Positions 43,175-50,468 of a DNA stretch of 62,397 nucleotides are shown here, piece by piece. Every line of letters begins with the position of its first letter. Positions within the stretch are counted from its first letter, which is position 1. The notes under the pieces are model-generated. The model worked only from the letters and a program-made list of their open reading frames with translations, had not been told where the DNA came from and ran no database searches. Made by a program: the position numbers and the translations under genes. Where the stretch lies: positions 1 through 62,397 of the forward strand of contig JAGBTM010000043.1 in the NCBI GenBank assembly GCA_017631325.1, written 5' to 3'. The stretch is from Clostridia bacterium. Its GTDB lineage: Bacteria > Bacillota > Clostridia > Oscillospirales > CAG-272.

Positions 43175-43203
43175 TTGACAAACTATATTTTGTGTGATAA
43201 AAT
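43175..43203 (+). promoter_or_regulatory. Promoter of rpiR and probably of the microcompartment operon
   Basis: TTGACA (43175-43180), 17-base spacer, TAAAAT (43198-43203). Operator copy 3 lies just after the -10 box. No other consensus promoter is seen before the first microcompartment gene at 44291. Confidence 0.8.
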
Positions 43204-43211
43204 GTGATTTG

Positions 43212-43226
43212 TGAAAGTAATTTTCA
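43212..43226. promoter_or_regulatory. Palindromic operator, copy 3, at the transcription start
   Basis: TGAAAG-TAA-TTTTCA, one mismatch, flanked by a further G and C pair (GTGAAA...TTTCAC). Occupancy would block the promoter directly. Confidence 0.7.
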
Positions 43227-43285
43227 CCATTTTTGGAACTTATTTTCATAATTTCACTAATTTTCAGAGAAAATCACATTGTTTG

Positions 43286-43300
43286 TGAAAAAAATTTTCA
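43286..43300. promoter_or_regulatory. Palindromic operator, copy 4, in the rpiR leader
   Basis: TGAAAA-AAA-TTTTCA, perfect, with GTG...CAC flanks like copy 3 and 74 bases from it. Confidence 0.7.
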
Positions 43301-43323
43301 CGGACAGGAAAGGAGGCGGTGTT

Positions 43324-44163
43324 ATTAACAGAACGCTACTGCAGGCTCAGCTGATGTATAACGACATGGGTAGTGCCGAAAAGCGTGTTGCGGACTTCTT
43401 ATTTTCGCATTCCGGCGAAATTCTACCTTATTCAATAACAGACCTTGCCTCCAAGTGTGATAGCAGTGAGGCGACGATAGTCCGTTTCTCCAAGAGACTT
43501 GGCTGCGCGGGTTATCAGGACCTCAAGCTTACTCTGGCAAAGGAGCACGAGAAGAAGGTTATCGTACCTACCATAACGGGACAGGACGATTGCTATTCTA
43601 TCTTTGAGAAGGTTTGTAACGACGCTTATATGACGCTTGAGCGAACGAAGAAAACCCTCTCCCCCGAGGCACTCACACGGGCAGCTGCCGCTATCAGCGC
43701 AGCAAGGCGCGTGGTCCTCATAGGACTTGGCACCTCGGCATCTGTCGCTGAGGACGCAAGCAACAAGCTCCTGCGAGCAGGCTGTAACTCCAGCGCCTAC
43801 TCAGACACACACATGCAGGCAATTGCAGTGTCACAGCTAAAGCGTGGCGACTGTCTTATAGGCATCTCGCAGTCGGGCTCGTCAAAGGATATCGTCGAGG
43901 CCATGAAGAACGCAAGAGCACACTCTGCATTCACGGTTTCGATAACCTCACGCGAGAAATCCCCGATAACGAGACACAGCGACGTCGTGCTTCTAACCGA
44001 CACGGCCGAAACCCGCCACAGCACTCTGGGACTCAGCTCTCATATAGCAAGGCTTATCGTCATAGACTCACTTTGCTACAAGATAGTTTACCAGAACTCA
44101 GAGCGCGCGTTTAACATCGAGGAAACCGAGGAGGAGCTAAGGTCAAAGAGAATTATCGAGTAA
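43324..44163 (+). CDS. RpiR-family transcription regulator with SIS domain; ATT start
   Basis: 279 residues. The N-terminal HTH_6 domain (AEKRVADFLFSHSGEIL, SSEATIVRFSKRLGCAGYQDLK) is followed by a SIS sugar-phosphate-binding domain (VVLIGLGTSASVAEDASNKLL, CLIGISQSGSSKDIVEAM, DVVLLTDTAETRHSTLG). A perfect GGAGG (43312-43316) is 7 bases from ATT (43324); the only other in-frame starts are a TTG at 43279 without a ribosome binding site and an ATG ten codons inside the domain. It probably senses fuculose- or rhamnulose-phosphate or a related sugar phosphate and controls the downstream microcompartment operon through the TGAAAA-N3-TTTTCA sites. Confidence 0.88.
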   Translation: MNRTLLQAQLMYNDMGSAEKRVADFLFSHSGEILPYSITDLASKCDSSEATIVRFSKRLGCAGYQDLKLTLAKEHEKKVIVPTITGQDDCYSIFEKVCNDAYMTLERTKKTLSPEALTRAAAAISAARRVVLIGLGTSASVAEDASNKLLRAGCNSSAYSDTHMQAIAVSQLKRGDCLIGISQSGSSKDIVEAMKNARAHSAFTVSITSREKSPITRHSDVVLLTDTAETRHSTLGLSSHIARLIVIDSLCYKIVYQNSERAFNIEETEEELRSKRIIE

Positions 44164-44290
44164 GGACAGGACTAAAAAACCTAATCGGCAAAACGGACGC
44201 GAGAGAAAATCTACATTATTAATTACAGCGCACACAAGAAAGAAAAATAAAACAAAAATAAAAATATATTAACCGAAAGGAAACAAAAAA

Positions 44291-45040
44291 ATGAAATCAC
44301 CCTACGAAATCAAAAAGGAAATCTGCGAGATCGGTCATGCGATCTACAAGCTTGGCTTCGTTGCTGCAAACGACGGTAACATCTCCGTTAAGGTAAGCGA
44401 CAACGAGTACTACTGCACACCCACCGGCGTGTCCAAGGGCGCGCTCACTCCCGACATGATTATCAAGGTTGATAGAGAGGGCAAGAAGCTTGAAGGCAAG
44501 CTCAACCCCTCCTCCGAAATCAAGATGCACATGCGCGTTTACCAGGAGCGTCCTGACGTTATGGCAGTAGTTCACGCTCACCCCCCGATTGCTACCGCAT
44601 TTACCGTAGCAGGCATCAACCTTGACCAGTACATTCTTCCCGAGGCAGTTCTTACTCTCGGTGAGGTTCCCACCTGTGAGTACGGTACTCCCTCCACTAT
44701 GGAAATCCCGAACTCCCTCGAGCCCTACATTCAGAACCACGATGCGTTCCTTCTTCAGAACCACGGCGCTCTTACCGTAGGCTTTAATCTCACCAAGGCG
44801 TTCTTCCTCATGGAAGAGCTTGAGTTCAACGCAAAGATTTGCAAGTACGCTATGGAGCTTGGCGCAGTTCACGAAATCCCCAACGAGCAGCTTAAGAAAC
44901 TCATGGACCTTCGTAAGAAAATGAACCTTCCCGGCCGTCACCCCGGCATTGAGTACGAGGAGACCCCCGCACAGAGCGGAGCATCTGAGGAGCTTATCTC
45001 CACCATTACCCGCAAGGTTCTTGAAGCACTCGGCAAATAA
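44291..45040 (+). CDS. fucA: Class II aldolase, L-fuculose/L-rhamnulose-1-phosphate type, with encapsulation tag
   Basis: 249 residues. GFVAANDGNISVKVSDNEYYCTPTG in part (NDGNISVKV, CTPTGVSKG), VHAHPPIATAFTVAG with the Zn-binding HAH, the catalytic Glu region, and FLLQNHGALTVG with the third His all match class II aldolases. It splits the sugar phosphate to dihydroxyacetone phosphate and lactaldehyde. After a spacer the last 20 residues (SEELISTITRKVLEALG) form an amphipathic helix like known microcompartment encapsulation peptides, so it is probably inside the shell. First enzyme of the operon; GAAAGGAA precedes ATG. Confidence 0.92.
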   Translation: MKSPYEIKKEICEIGHAIYKLGFVAANDGNISVKVSDNEYYCTPTGVSKGALTPDMIIKVDREGKKLEGKLNPSSEIKMHMRVYQERPDVMAVVHAHPPIATAFTVAGINLDQYILPEAVLTLGEVPTCEYGTPSTMEIPNSLEPYIQNHDAFLLQNHGALTVGFNLTKAFFLMEELEFNAKICKYAMELGAVHEIPNEQLKKLMDLRKKMNLPGRHPGIEYEETPAQSGASEELISTITRKVLEALGK

Positions 45041-45061
45041 TTTTTCGGGAGAGTTATTACA

Positions 45062-46519
45062 ATGGCAATTAACTGGACGGAAGCTCAAATAGAAAAGGTG
45101 GTCGCCTCGGTTATTAACGACCTTAGGGGCCACACCGTACAGTCGGAGTGCCGCTACGACGCAAAAAGCTACGAGGGACGCACTCTCGTCGGCGTATATG
45201 AGGATATGAACGACGCTATTGCTGCAGCAAATATCGGCTACAAGGCAGTACGCGCGATGTCACTCGAGGAGCGCGAGCGCGTTATCGCCAATATTCGTGA
45301 GCTTTGCAGAAGCGAGGCTCGTAATATGGCCGTGCTCGGTGTCAGCGAAACCAAAATGGGCAGAGTTGACCACAAGATAGCAAAGCATATACTCGTAGCA
45401 GACAAAACCCCGGGCACTCTCGATATTACCCCCACCGTCAAGACGGGTGACTACGGTCTTACCTTAACCGAGATGGCACCCTTTGGCGTAGTAGGAAGCA
45501 TCACCCCCAGCACAAACCCCTCAGAAACAGTAATTTGTAACAGCATAGGTATGATTGCGGCAGGCAACGGTGTTGTATTCAACCCCCATCCCGGAGCAAT
45601 AGCAACCTCGAATTACGCAGTTGACCTCGTCAACCGAGCAAGCCGTATGGCAGGCGGCCCCGACGTGCTCGTAGCGTCGGTGGTAAAGCCCACGCTCGAG
45701 AGCGCAGATATTATGTATAAGCACCCCTCTGTCAGACTGCTTGTCTGCACGGGAGGTCCCGGTGTCGTAAAGAGCGTTCTTTCCAGCGGCAAAAAGGCCA
45801 TAGGCGCGGGTGCCGGAAATCCCCCCGTCATAGTTGACGACACCGCCGATATAAGAAAGGCCGGAAAAGACATAATAGACGGCTGCACCTTTGACAACAA
45901 CCTTCCCTGTATCGCTGAAAAAGAGGTTTTCGTCTTTGAGAACGTTGCAGACGAGCTTATCAGCTCAATGAAGGAAAACGGTGCGTATCTTATAAACGCC
46001 GAGGAAGCAGAGAAGCTCGAGGCAGTCGTCCTCGTTGACAAAAAGAACCCCAAAACGGGCGTTATATCCAAGGTTATCAGCCGTGACTGCGTAGGCAGAG
46101 ACGCTAAGGTCCTGCTTGAGAAAATCGGCATTTACGTAGGCGACAATATCAGATGTATAATCACCGAAACCGACTTTAATCACAACTTCGTACAGCATGA
46201 GCTTATGATGCCCATTCTCCCGATAGTAAGGGTTAAAAACATCGACCAGGCTATCGATTTGGCCGTAAAAGCTGAACACGGGTTCCGCCATACAGCCCAC
46301 ATGCACTCGAAGAACATAGATAATCTCACGAGATTTGCAAGAGCGGTTGAAACGACCATATTCGTAAAGAACGCCCCCTCTTATGCAGGCATCGGCTTTG
46401 GTGGTGAGGGACACGCAACCTTCACGATAGCAGGTCCTACAGGCGAGGGACTTACCAGCGCAAGAAGCTTCACAAGAGCCCGTCGCTGTGTTCTGAGCGA
46501 AAGCTTCCGTATTATCTAA
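45062..46519 (+). CDS. pduP: CoA-acylating aldehyde dehydrogenase (PduP-like)
   Basis: 485 residues. An N-terminal amphipathic helix (WTEAQIEKVVASVINDL) is a typical encapsulation tag. The enzyme part carries LTEMAPFGVVGSITPSTNP, GNGVVFNPHPGA, LLVCTGGPGVVKSVL, GAGAGNPPVIVD and DNNLPCIAEKEVF with the catalytic Cys. It oxidises propionaldehyde to propionyl-CoA with NAD+ in the lumen. It follows fucA by 21 bases with GGAGAG as ribosome binding site. Confidence 0.93.
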   Translation: MAINWTEAQIEKVVASVINDLRGHTVQSECRYDAKSYEGRTLVGVYEDMNDAIAAANIGYKAVRAMSLEERERVIANIRELCRSEARNMAVLGVSETKMGRVDHKIAKHILVADKTPGTLDITPTVKTGDYGLTLTEMAPFGVVGSITPSTNPSETVICNSIGMIAAGNGVVFNPHPGAIATSNYAVDLVNRASRMAGGPDVLVASVVKPTLESADIMYKHPSVRLLVCTGGPGVVKSVLSSGKKAIGAGAGNPPVIVDDTADIRKAGKDIIDGCTFDNNLPCIAEKEVFVFENVADELISSMKENGAYLINAEEAEKLEAVVLVDKKNPKTGVISKVISRDCVGRDAKVLLEKIGIYVGDNIRCIITETDFNHNFVQHELMMPILPIVRVKNIDQAIDLAVKAEHGFRHTAHMHSKNIDNLTRFARAVETTIFVKNAPSYAGIGFGGEGHATFTIAGPTGEGLTSARSFTRARRCVLSESFRII

Positions 46520-46556
46520 AAAAGGCTTCTCATTATCATAAGAAAGGTAAACGTCA

Positions 46557-47759
46557 ATGAACATTTCATCATCACAGGTGGAGAGTATAGTTCGCAAGAT
46601 AGTAGGCGAGATGTCGTGTGCTCCCTCATGCACCGCATGTGCCTCTGTGCCGAAAAAGGCAAAGGTTGCTATGCTTACCGCACCTAAAAAAATCGAGGTT
46701 AAGGAGTTCGACGTACCCGCACTTGAGGATAACGATATTCTCGTTCGTGTAGAGGGCTGCGGCGTTTGTGGAACCGACGTTCACGAGTGGCGTCAGGACC
46801 CGTTCGGAATTATCCCCGTAACTCTCGGACACGAGGGCACGGGCGAGATAGTTGCGCTCGGCAAGAACGTCAAGTTTGACACCGCGGGTAATCCCATCAA
46901 GGTCGGCGACAAGATAGTCACCAGCGTTATCAGCTGTGGCGAGTGCCACGTCTGCCGTAACCACCCCGCAAACACCAACCTCTGCGACAAGCAGGGCGTG
47001 TTCGGACTTATTCCTCATAACAACTCTCAGCCTCTTACAGGCTGGTTTGCAACCCATCTTCTCATCAGAGGCAAGGGCTCGACCTACTTTGTAGTAAACG
47101 ACCTCGACCTCAAGGAGAGAATGCTTCTCGAGCTTGCCTGCGTTTGCGTGCATGCACTCAAGAGAGCAAACACCACGGGTCTTATCAACTTCAATTCTAA
47201 GGTTCTCGTTCAGGGTCTTGGCCCTGTCGGTCTCGTTATGATAAGCGTTCTCAGAGCTGCAGGTGTAAACCATATTATCGCTATCGACGGCACTCCCCGC
47301 CGTCTTGAAATGGCAAAGAAGCTCGGCGCTAAGACCGTAATCAACTTCAAGGAGCACACCACTCTTGAAGAGAGAGTGAAGATAGTCAAGGGCGTAAGCT
47401 CGGGCGTTGGCGCAGACTTTGCGTTCCAGTGCACAGGCGCACCCATGGCAGCTAAGGATATCTACGATTATATCCGTCGCGGCGGCGGAATGTGTGAGAT
47501 GGGCTTCTTCGTAAACAACGGAGAGTACACCGTCAACCCGCACTTCGCTATGTGTAACAAGGAAATCTCTATCGTGGGCTCTTGGGATTACAGTGCAGAC
47601 GACTATCCCACAACGATGGCATTTCTTCGTCAGGCGCGCGAGATGAACATTCCGATTAAGGAGCTCATAACCCACACCTTCCCTCTTGACAAGCTCAACG
47701 AGGCAATGGAGGTCAACGTATCTCAACAGGGAATAAAAATCTGCTACGTAGCAGAATAA
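46557..47759 (+). CDS. Zinc-type alcohol dehydrogenase with encapsulation tag
   Basis: 400 residues, MDR superfamily. An N-terminal amphipathic helix SSSQVESIVRKIVGEM, then a Cys-rich linker, leads into the enzyme: CGVCGTDVHEW and GHEGTGEIV (catalytic Zn), CGECHVCRNHPANTNLC (structural Zn), LVQGLGPVGLVMI (Rossmann). It probably reduces propionaldehyde to propanol (or lactaldehyde to propanediol) and recycles NADH inside the shell. Many Pdu loci use an iron-type PduQ here instead; a Zn-type enzyme fits the GRM5 group. Confidence 0.88.
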   Translation: MNISSSQVESIVRKIVGEMSCAPSCTACASVPKKAKVAMLTAPKKIEVKEFDVPALEDNDILVRVEGCGVCGTDVHEWRQDPFGIIPVTLGHEGTGEIVALGKNVKFDTAGNPIKVGDKIVTSVISCGECHVCRNHPANTNLCDKQGVFGLIPHNNSQPLTGWFATHLLIRGKGSTYFVVNDLDLKERMLLELACVCVHALKRANTTGLINFNSKVLVQGLGPVGLVMISVLRAAGVNHIIAIDGTPRRLEMAKKLGAKTVINFKEHTTLEERVKIVKGVSSGVGADFAFQCTGAPMAAKDIYDYIRRGGGMCEMGFFVNNGEYTVNPHFAMCNKEISIVGSWDYSADDYPTTMAFLRQAREMNIPIKELITHTFPLDKLNEAMEVNVSQQGIKICYVAE

Positions 47760-47782
47760 AATTCCTTTGGAGGTAGGTAAAT

Positions 47783-48100
47783 ATGGCACTTGGAATGATA
47801 GAGGTCTTTGGCTTTGCGACCGCAATAGTCGTTGCCGACGCTATGGCGAAGGCAGCTGAGGTCGAGGTCGTTGCCATAGACAAAAACAAGCCTGCCGCAG
47901 GCGACGACGCGAGAGTTCCTCTCGTTATGGCTATCAAAATAGAGGGCTCGGCATCTGCTGTCGAGGCAGCTATTGCGGTAGGAAAAAGAGAGGCTGAGCG
48001 CCGCGAGCTCTACATAACCCACAAGGTAATCGCCCGTCAGAGCGAGGACATAGAATGGTTCGCAAGGCTTTCCGCCCTCGGCAAGGATAAGCTCAGATAA
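47783..48100 (+). CDS. Microcompartment shell protein, single BMC domain (hexamer)
   Basis: 105 residues. LGMIEVFGFATAIVVADAMAKAA is the BMC start; the rest follows the fold to HKVIARQSEDIEW, then a C-terminal extension. It is divergent from the two PduA-like proteins downstream (longer loop with VVAIDKNKPAAGDDARV, a different pore region), so it likely forms a specialised hexamer. GGAGG precedes ATG. Confidence 0.9.
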   Translation: MALGMIEVFGFATAIVVADAMAKAAEVEVVAIDKNKPAAGDDARVPLVMAIKIEGSASAVEAAIAVGKREAERRELYITHKVIARQSEDIEWFARLSALGKDKLR

Positions 48101-48111
48101 AAATCCTGTAT

Positions 48112-48132
48112 TTTTCCGCAAATGCCGGAAAA
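48112..48132. repeat. Intercistronic hairpin between shell genes
   Basis: TTTTCCG pairs with CGGAAAA across a 7-base loop, not followed by a T run. A processing or stabilising role is possible. Confidence 0.5.
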
Positions 48133-48205
48133 TGCAAACTCACATTTACAAAAATAATTAAATTAAACAAAAAAATAAAATTAATTTTAAAGGAGAAAAA
48201 CAAAA

Positions 48206-48481
48206 ATGATGGAAGCACTCGGTATGGTAGAAACCAGAGGTCTTGTAGCAGCTATCGAGGCTGCAGACGCTATGGTAAAGGCTGCTAACGTTGTACTTAT
48301 CGGCAGCGAGAAGATCGGTTCCGGTCTTGTAAGCGTTATGGTAAGAGGTGACGTTGGAGCTGTTAAGGCAGCAGTTGAGGCAGGAAGCGCCGCTGCTCAC
48401 GCTCTTGGCGAGGTTATCGCAACTCACGTAATCCCCAGACCCCACGCAGACGTTGAAAAGCTTCTTCCTATTATCAAGTAA
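48206..48481 (+). CDS. pduA: Major shell protein, PduA/PduJ-like BMC hexamer
   Basis: 91 residues, canonical BMC domain: [39 protein letters not shown] (the GSGL pore loop), [19 protein letters not shown] and [15 protein letters not shown]. It makes the hexagonal facets. Nearly identical to the gene at 48942-49214 (about four differences in 90 residues). GGAG is 10 bases upstream. Confidence 0.95.
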   Translation: MMEALGMVETRGLVAAIEAADAMVKAANVVLIGSEKIGSGLVSVMVRGDVGAVKAAVEAGSAAAHALGEVIATHVIPRPHADVEKLLPIIK

Positions 48482-48496
48482 TAAAGGACTTATAAT

Positions 48497-48769
48497 ATGA
48501 AGGCGATAGCGTTACTTGAGGTGCAGGCGATGGTAGCCGCTATAACAGGTCTTGACGCTATGGTAAAGGCAGCCGACGTAAAGCTGATACACGTAGAAAA
48601 ACGCCTTGGAGGAAGACTGGTAACGGTCGTAGTCGAGGGCGAGGTGTCTGCAGTCAGAGCGGCGCTCGAGGCGGGCGCTGCGGCTGCCGCCGAGGTCGGA
48701 CGGGTTAAGTGCTGTGAGGTTATAGCACGCCCACACCCCGATATTATGAAATTTCTTAAGACGGGCTAA
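48497..48769 (+). CDS. Shell protein, BMC hexamer (variant pore)
   Basis: 90 residues, a full BMC domain (AIALLEVQAMVAAITGLDAM, VKLIHVEKRLGGRLVTVVV, EVIARPHPDIMKFL). The pore loop reads RLGGRL instead of KIGSGL, so its pore should be more basic and may pass different metabolites or cofactors. It lies between the two PduA-like copies. Confidence 0.92.
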   Translation: MKAIALLEVQAMVAAITGLDAMVKAADVKLIHVEKRLGGRLVTVVVEGEVSAVRAALEAGAAAAAEVGRVKCCEVIARPHPDIMKFLKTG

Positions 48770-48791
48770 CTCACAAATCAAGAGCTGCCCG

Positions 48792-48838
48792 GCCGTCGAG
48801 GACGGCAAGTGCGGTGCGCAGGGTACAAGCAGCGCACC
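48792..48838. repeat. Paired hairpins between shell genes
   Basis: GCCGTC-gag-GACGGC (48792-48806, approximately) and GGTGCGC ... GCGCACC (48813-48838). There is no T run, so they are not clear terminators. Confidence 0.55.
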
Positions 48839-48941
48839 CGACAAAAAGATTTTAGGGTCGAATTTCGAATACCTTTATCCGATTTAGGCCTTGAAATATA
48901 AATTAGTTTTTTATAAAAAATTTTTATAGGAGGATACACAA

Positions 48942-49214
48942 ATGGAAGCACTCGGTATGGTAGAAACCAGAGGTCTTGTAGCAGCTATCGAGGCTGCAGA
49001 CGCTATGGTAAAGGCTGCTAACGTTGTACTTGTCGGAAGCGAGAAAATCGGCTCCGGTCTTGTAAGCGTTATGGTTCGCGGCGACGTAGGAGCTGTAAAG
49101 GCTGCAGTAGAGGCAGGCAGTGCCGCTGCTCACTCTCTTGGCGAGGTTATCGCAACTCACGTTATTCCCAGACCTCATCAGGACGTTGAAAAGCTTCTTC
49201 CCTCTATCAAGTAA
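48942..49214 (+). CDS. pduJ: Major shell protein, second PduA/PduJ-like copy
   Basis: 90 residues, same as the protein at 48206-48481 except for Ile to Val, Ala to Ser, Ala to Gln and Ile to Ser. A strong AGGAGG site. The near identity suggests a recent duplication or gene conversion that raises the dose of the main facet protein. Confidence 0.95.
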   Translation: MEALGMVETRGLVAAIEAADAMVKAANVVLVGSEKIGSGLVSVMVRGDVGAVKAAVEAGSAAAHSLGEVIATHVIPRPHQDVEKLLPSIK

Positions 49215-49229
49215 TAGAGGTCGGGCTCG

Positions 49230-49300
49230 GTATCCAAAGGGGATTTTCCCCTTTGGGTACTACAAAAGAATCTGAGATAGCTCAGGTGCTTTTGTAGTAC
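49230..49300. repeat. Two overlapping strong hairpins upstream of pduL
   Basis: GTATCCAAAGGGGA pairs with TCCCCTTTGGGTAC (49230-49260, three-base loop). GTACTACAAAAG pairs with CTTTTGTAGTAC (49257-49300) with an inner CTGAG/CTCAG. The two share GTAC (49257-49260), so their base pairs compete at that point. No T run follows. They may lower pduL expression relative to the shell genes or protect the upstream message. Confidence 0.65.
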
Positions 49301-49392
49301 TAAATAAGAAAAACGCAGCGAAAACGCCACACGGGTATACACATACGCGGCAAAATAAGGTGGCAAACGATTAAAGCACGAAAGGACACAGC

Positions 49393-50049
49393 ATGGAATA
49401 CACGAAGGAAACCATCGAAGCGCTCGTAAAGAAGGTTATCTCAAATATCGGCATAACAGAGGCTAAAGCAGAAGCCGACGAGGTACCTATTGGCGTATCT
49501 AACAGGCACGTACACCTCTCAAGAGAGGACCTCGATACACTCTTTGGCAAGGGACACGAGCTTACACCAATAAAAGACCTCTCACAGCCGGGTCAGTACG
49601 CGGCAAAGGAGGTTGTCACCATCATAGGACCTTCAATGCGCTCGATAGAGGGTGTACGAGTTCTCGGCCCCGTCCGTCGCGCCTCTCAGGTTGAAATTTC
49701 CCTGACCGACTCCTACGTCCTTAAGGTTAAGCCCCCCGTCAGAGAGTCCGGCAATATCAAGGGTTCCTCGCCCATCACTATAATAGGACCTAAGGGCGTC
49801 GTTACGCTCACAGAGGGCTGTATCATAGCTAACAGACACATTCACATGTCACCGAGCGAGGCAGAGCTTTTCAGAATATCCGACGGCGACACGGTTACCG
49901 TGGACGCACTCGGCACGCGCCCAACCAGATGGTTTGGAGTGCAAGTCAGAGTGCATAAGGACTTCAGACTTGAAATGCACGTTGACACCGACGACGCAAA
50001 CGCCGCAGGCATAGGCAACGGCTTCAAGGCAAAAATCGTAAAGGAATAA
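49393..50049 (+). CDS. pduL: Phosphate propanoyltransferase PduL with encapsulation tag
   Basis: 218 residues. The N-terminal helix YTKETIEALVKKVISNIG is an encapsulation tag. Two PduL domains follow: VSNRHVHLSREDL with Zn-binding HVH, GPVRRASQVEISLTD (the Arg that binds phosphate), NRHIHMSPSEAE and the late RVHKDFRLEMHVDTD. It turns propionyl-CoA into propionyl-phosphate and frees CoA inside the shell, feeding ATP formation outside. Confidence 0.94.
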   Translation: MEYTKETIEALVKKVISNIGITEAKAEADEVPIGVSNRHVHLSREDLDTLFGKGHELTPIKDLSQPGQYAAKEVVTIIGPSMRSIEGVRVLGPVRRASQVEISLTDSYVLKVKPPVRESGNIKGSSPITIIGPKGVVTLTEGCIIANRHIHMSPSEAELFRISDGDTVTVDALGTRPTRWFGVQVRVHKDFRLEMHVDTDDANAAGIGNGFKAKIVKE

Positions 50050-50164
50050 ATCAAGTAAGGCGCAACCAAAGCACAACGCGAAGGAGCAAAAGCGCCGCGC
50101 ATCCCCTCTCAAGCGATGCCGCTCGAAGCGGTGAAAAAGAATATTAAATGTGAGGTTTAAATAT

Positions 50165-50413
50165 ATGTTAAGAGGCATTATCAGAGGCAACATCGTTTCC
50201 ACAAGAAAGCAGGACTCTCTTGTAGGAAGCAAATTTATGGAGGTTCAGATTAAGGAAAACGACGAGCTTACCGACAAGTATATCATAGCGATAGACAGTG
50301 TCGGAGCAGGCATCGGCGAGGAGGTTCTCATCACCACGGGAAGCTCGGCCCGTCTTGCGCTCCATAATACGTCAGCTCCTGCCGACGCAGTTATCGTGGG
50401 TATAGTAGACTGA
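50165..50413 (+). CDS. pduN: Shell vertex protein, EutN/CcmL family pentamer
   Basis: 82 residues from ATG at 50165 (GAGG 9 bases upstream). LRGIIRGNIVSTRKQDSLVG, then DSVGAGIGEEVLITTGSSAR, match EutN/CcmL/PduN proteins that close the twelve vertices of the shell. It is the only pentamer gene in the locus. Confidence 0.93.
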   Translation: MLRGIIRGNIVSTRKQDSLVGSKFMEVQIKENDELTDKYIIAIDSVGAGIGEEVLITTGSSARLALHNTSAPADAVIVGIVD

Positions 50414-50468
50414 TTTTAACCCACCCCCGTGTATTAATTTAAAAGCAAACTCGAAAAGGCAATTATCA

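Noticed and set aside
46626..47825. 399-codon frame antisense to the Zn alcohol dehydrogenase
   Set aside because: Same reason: a long shadow opposite a strongly supported gene, with no motif.
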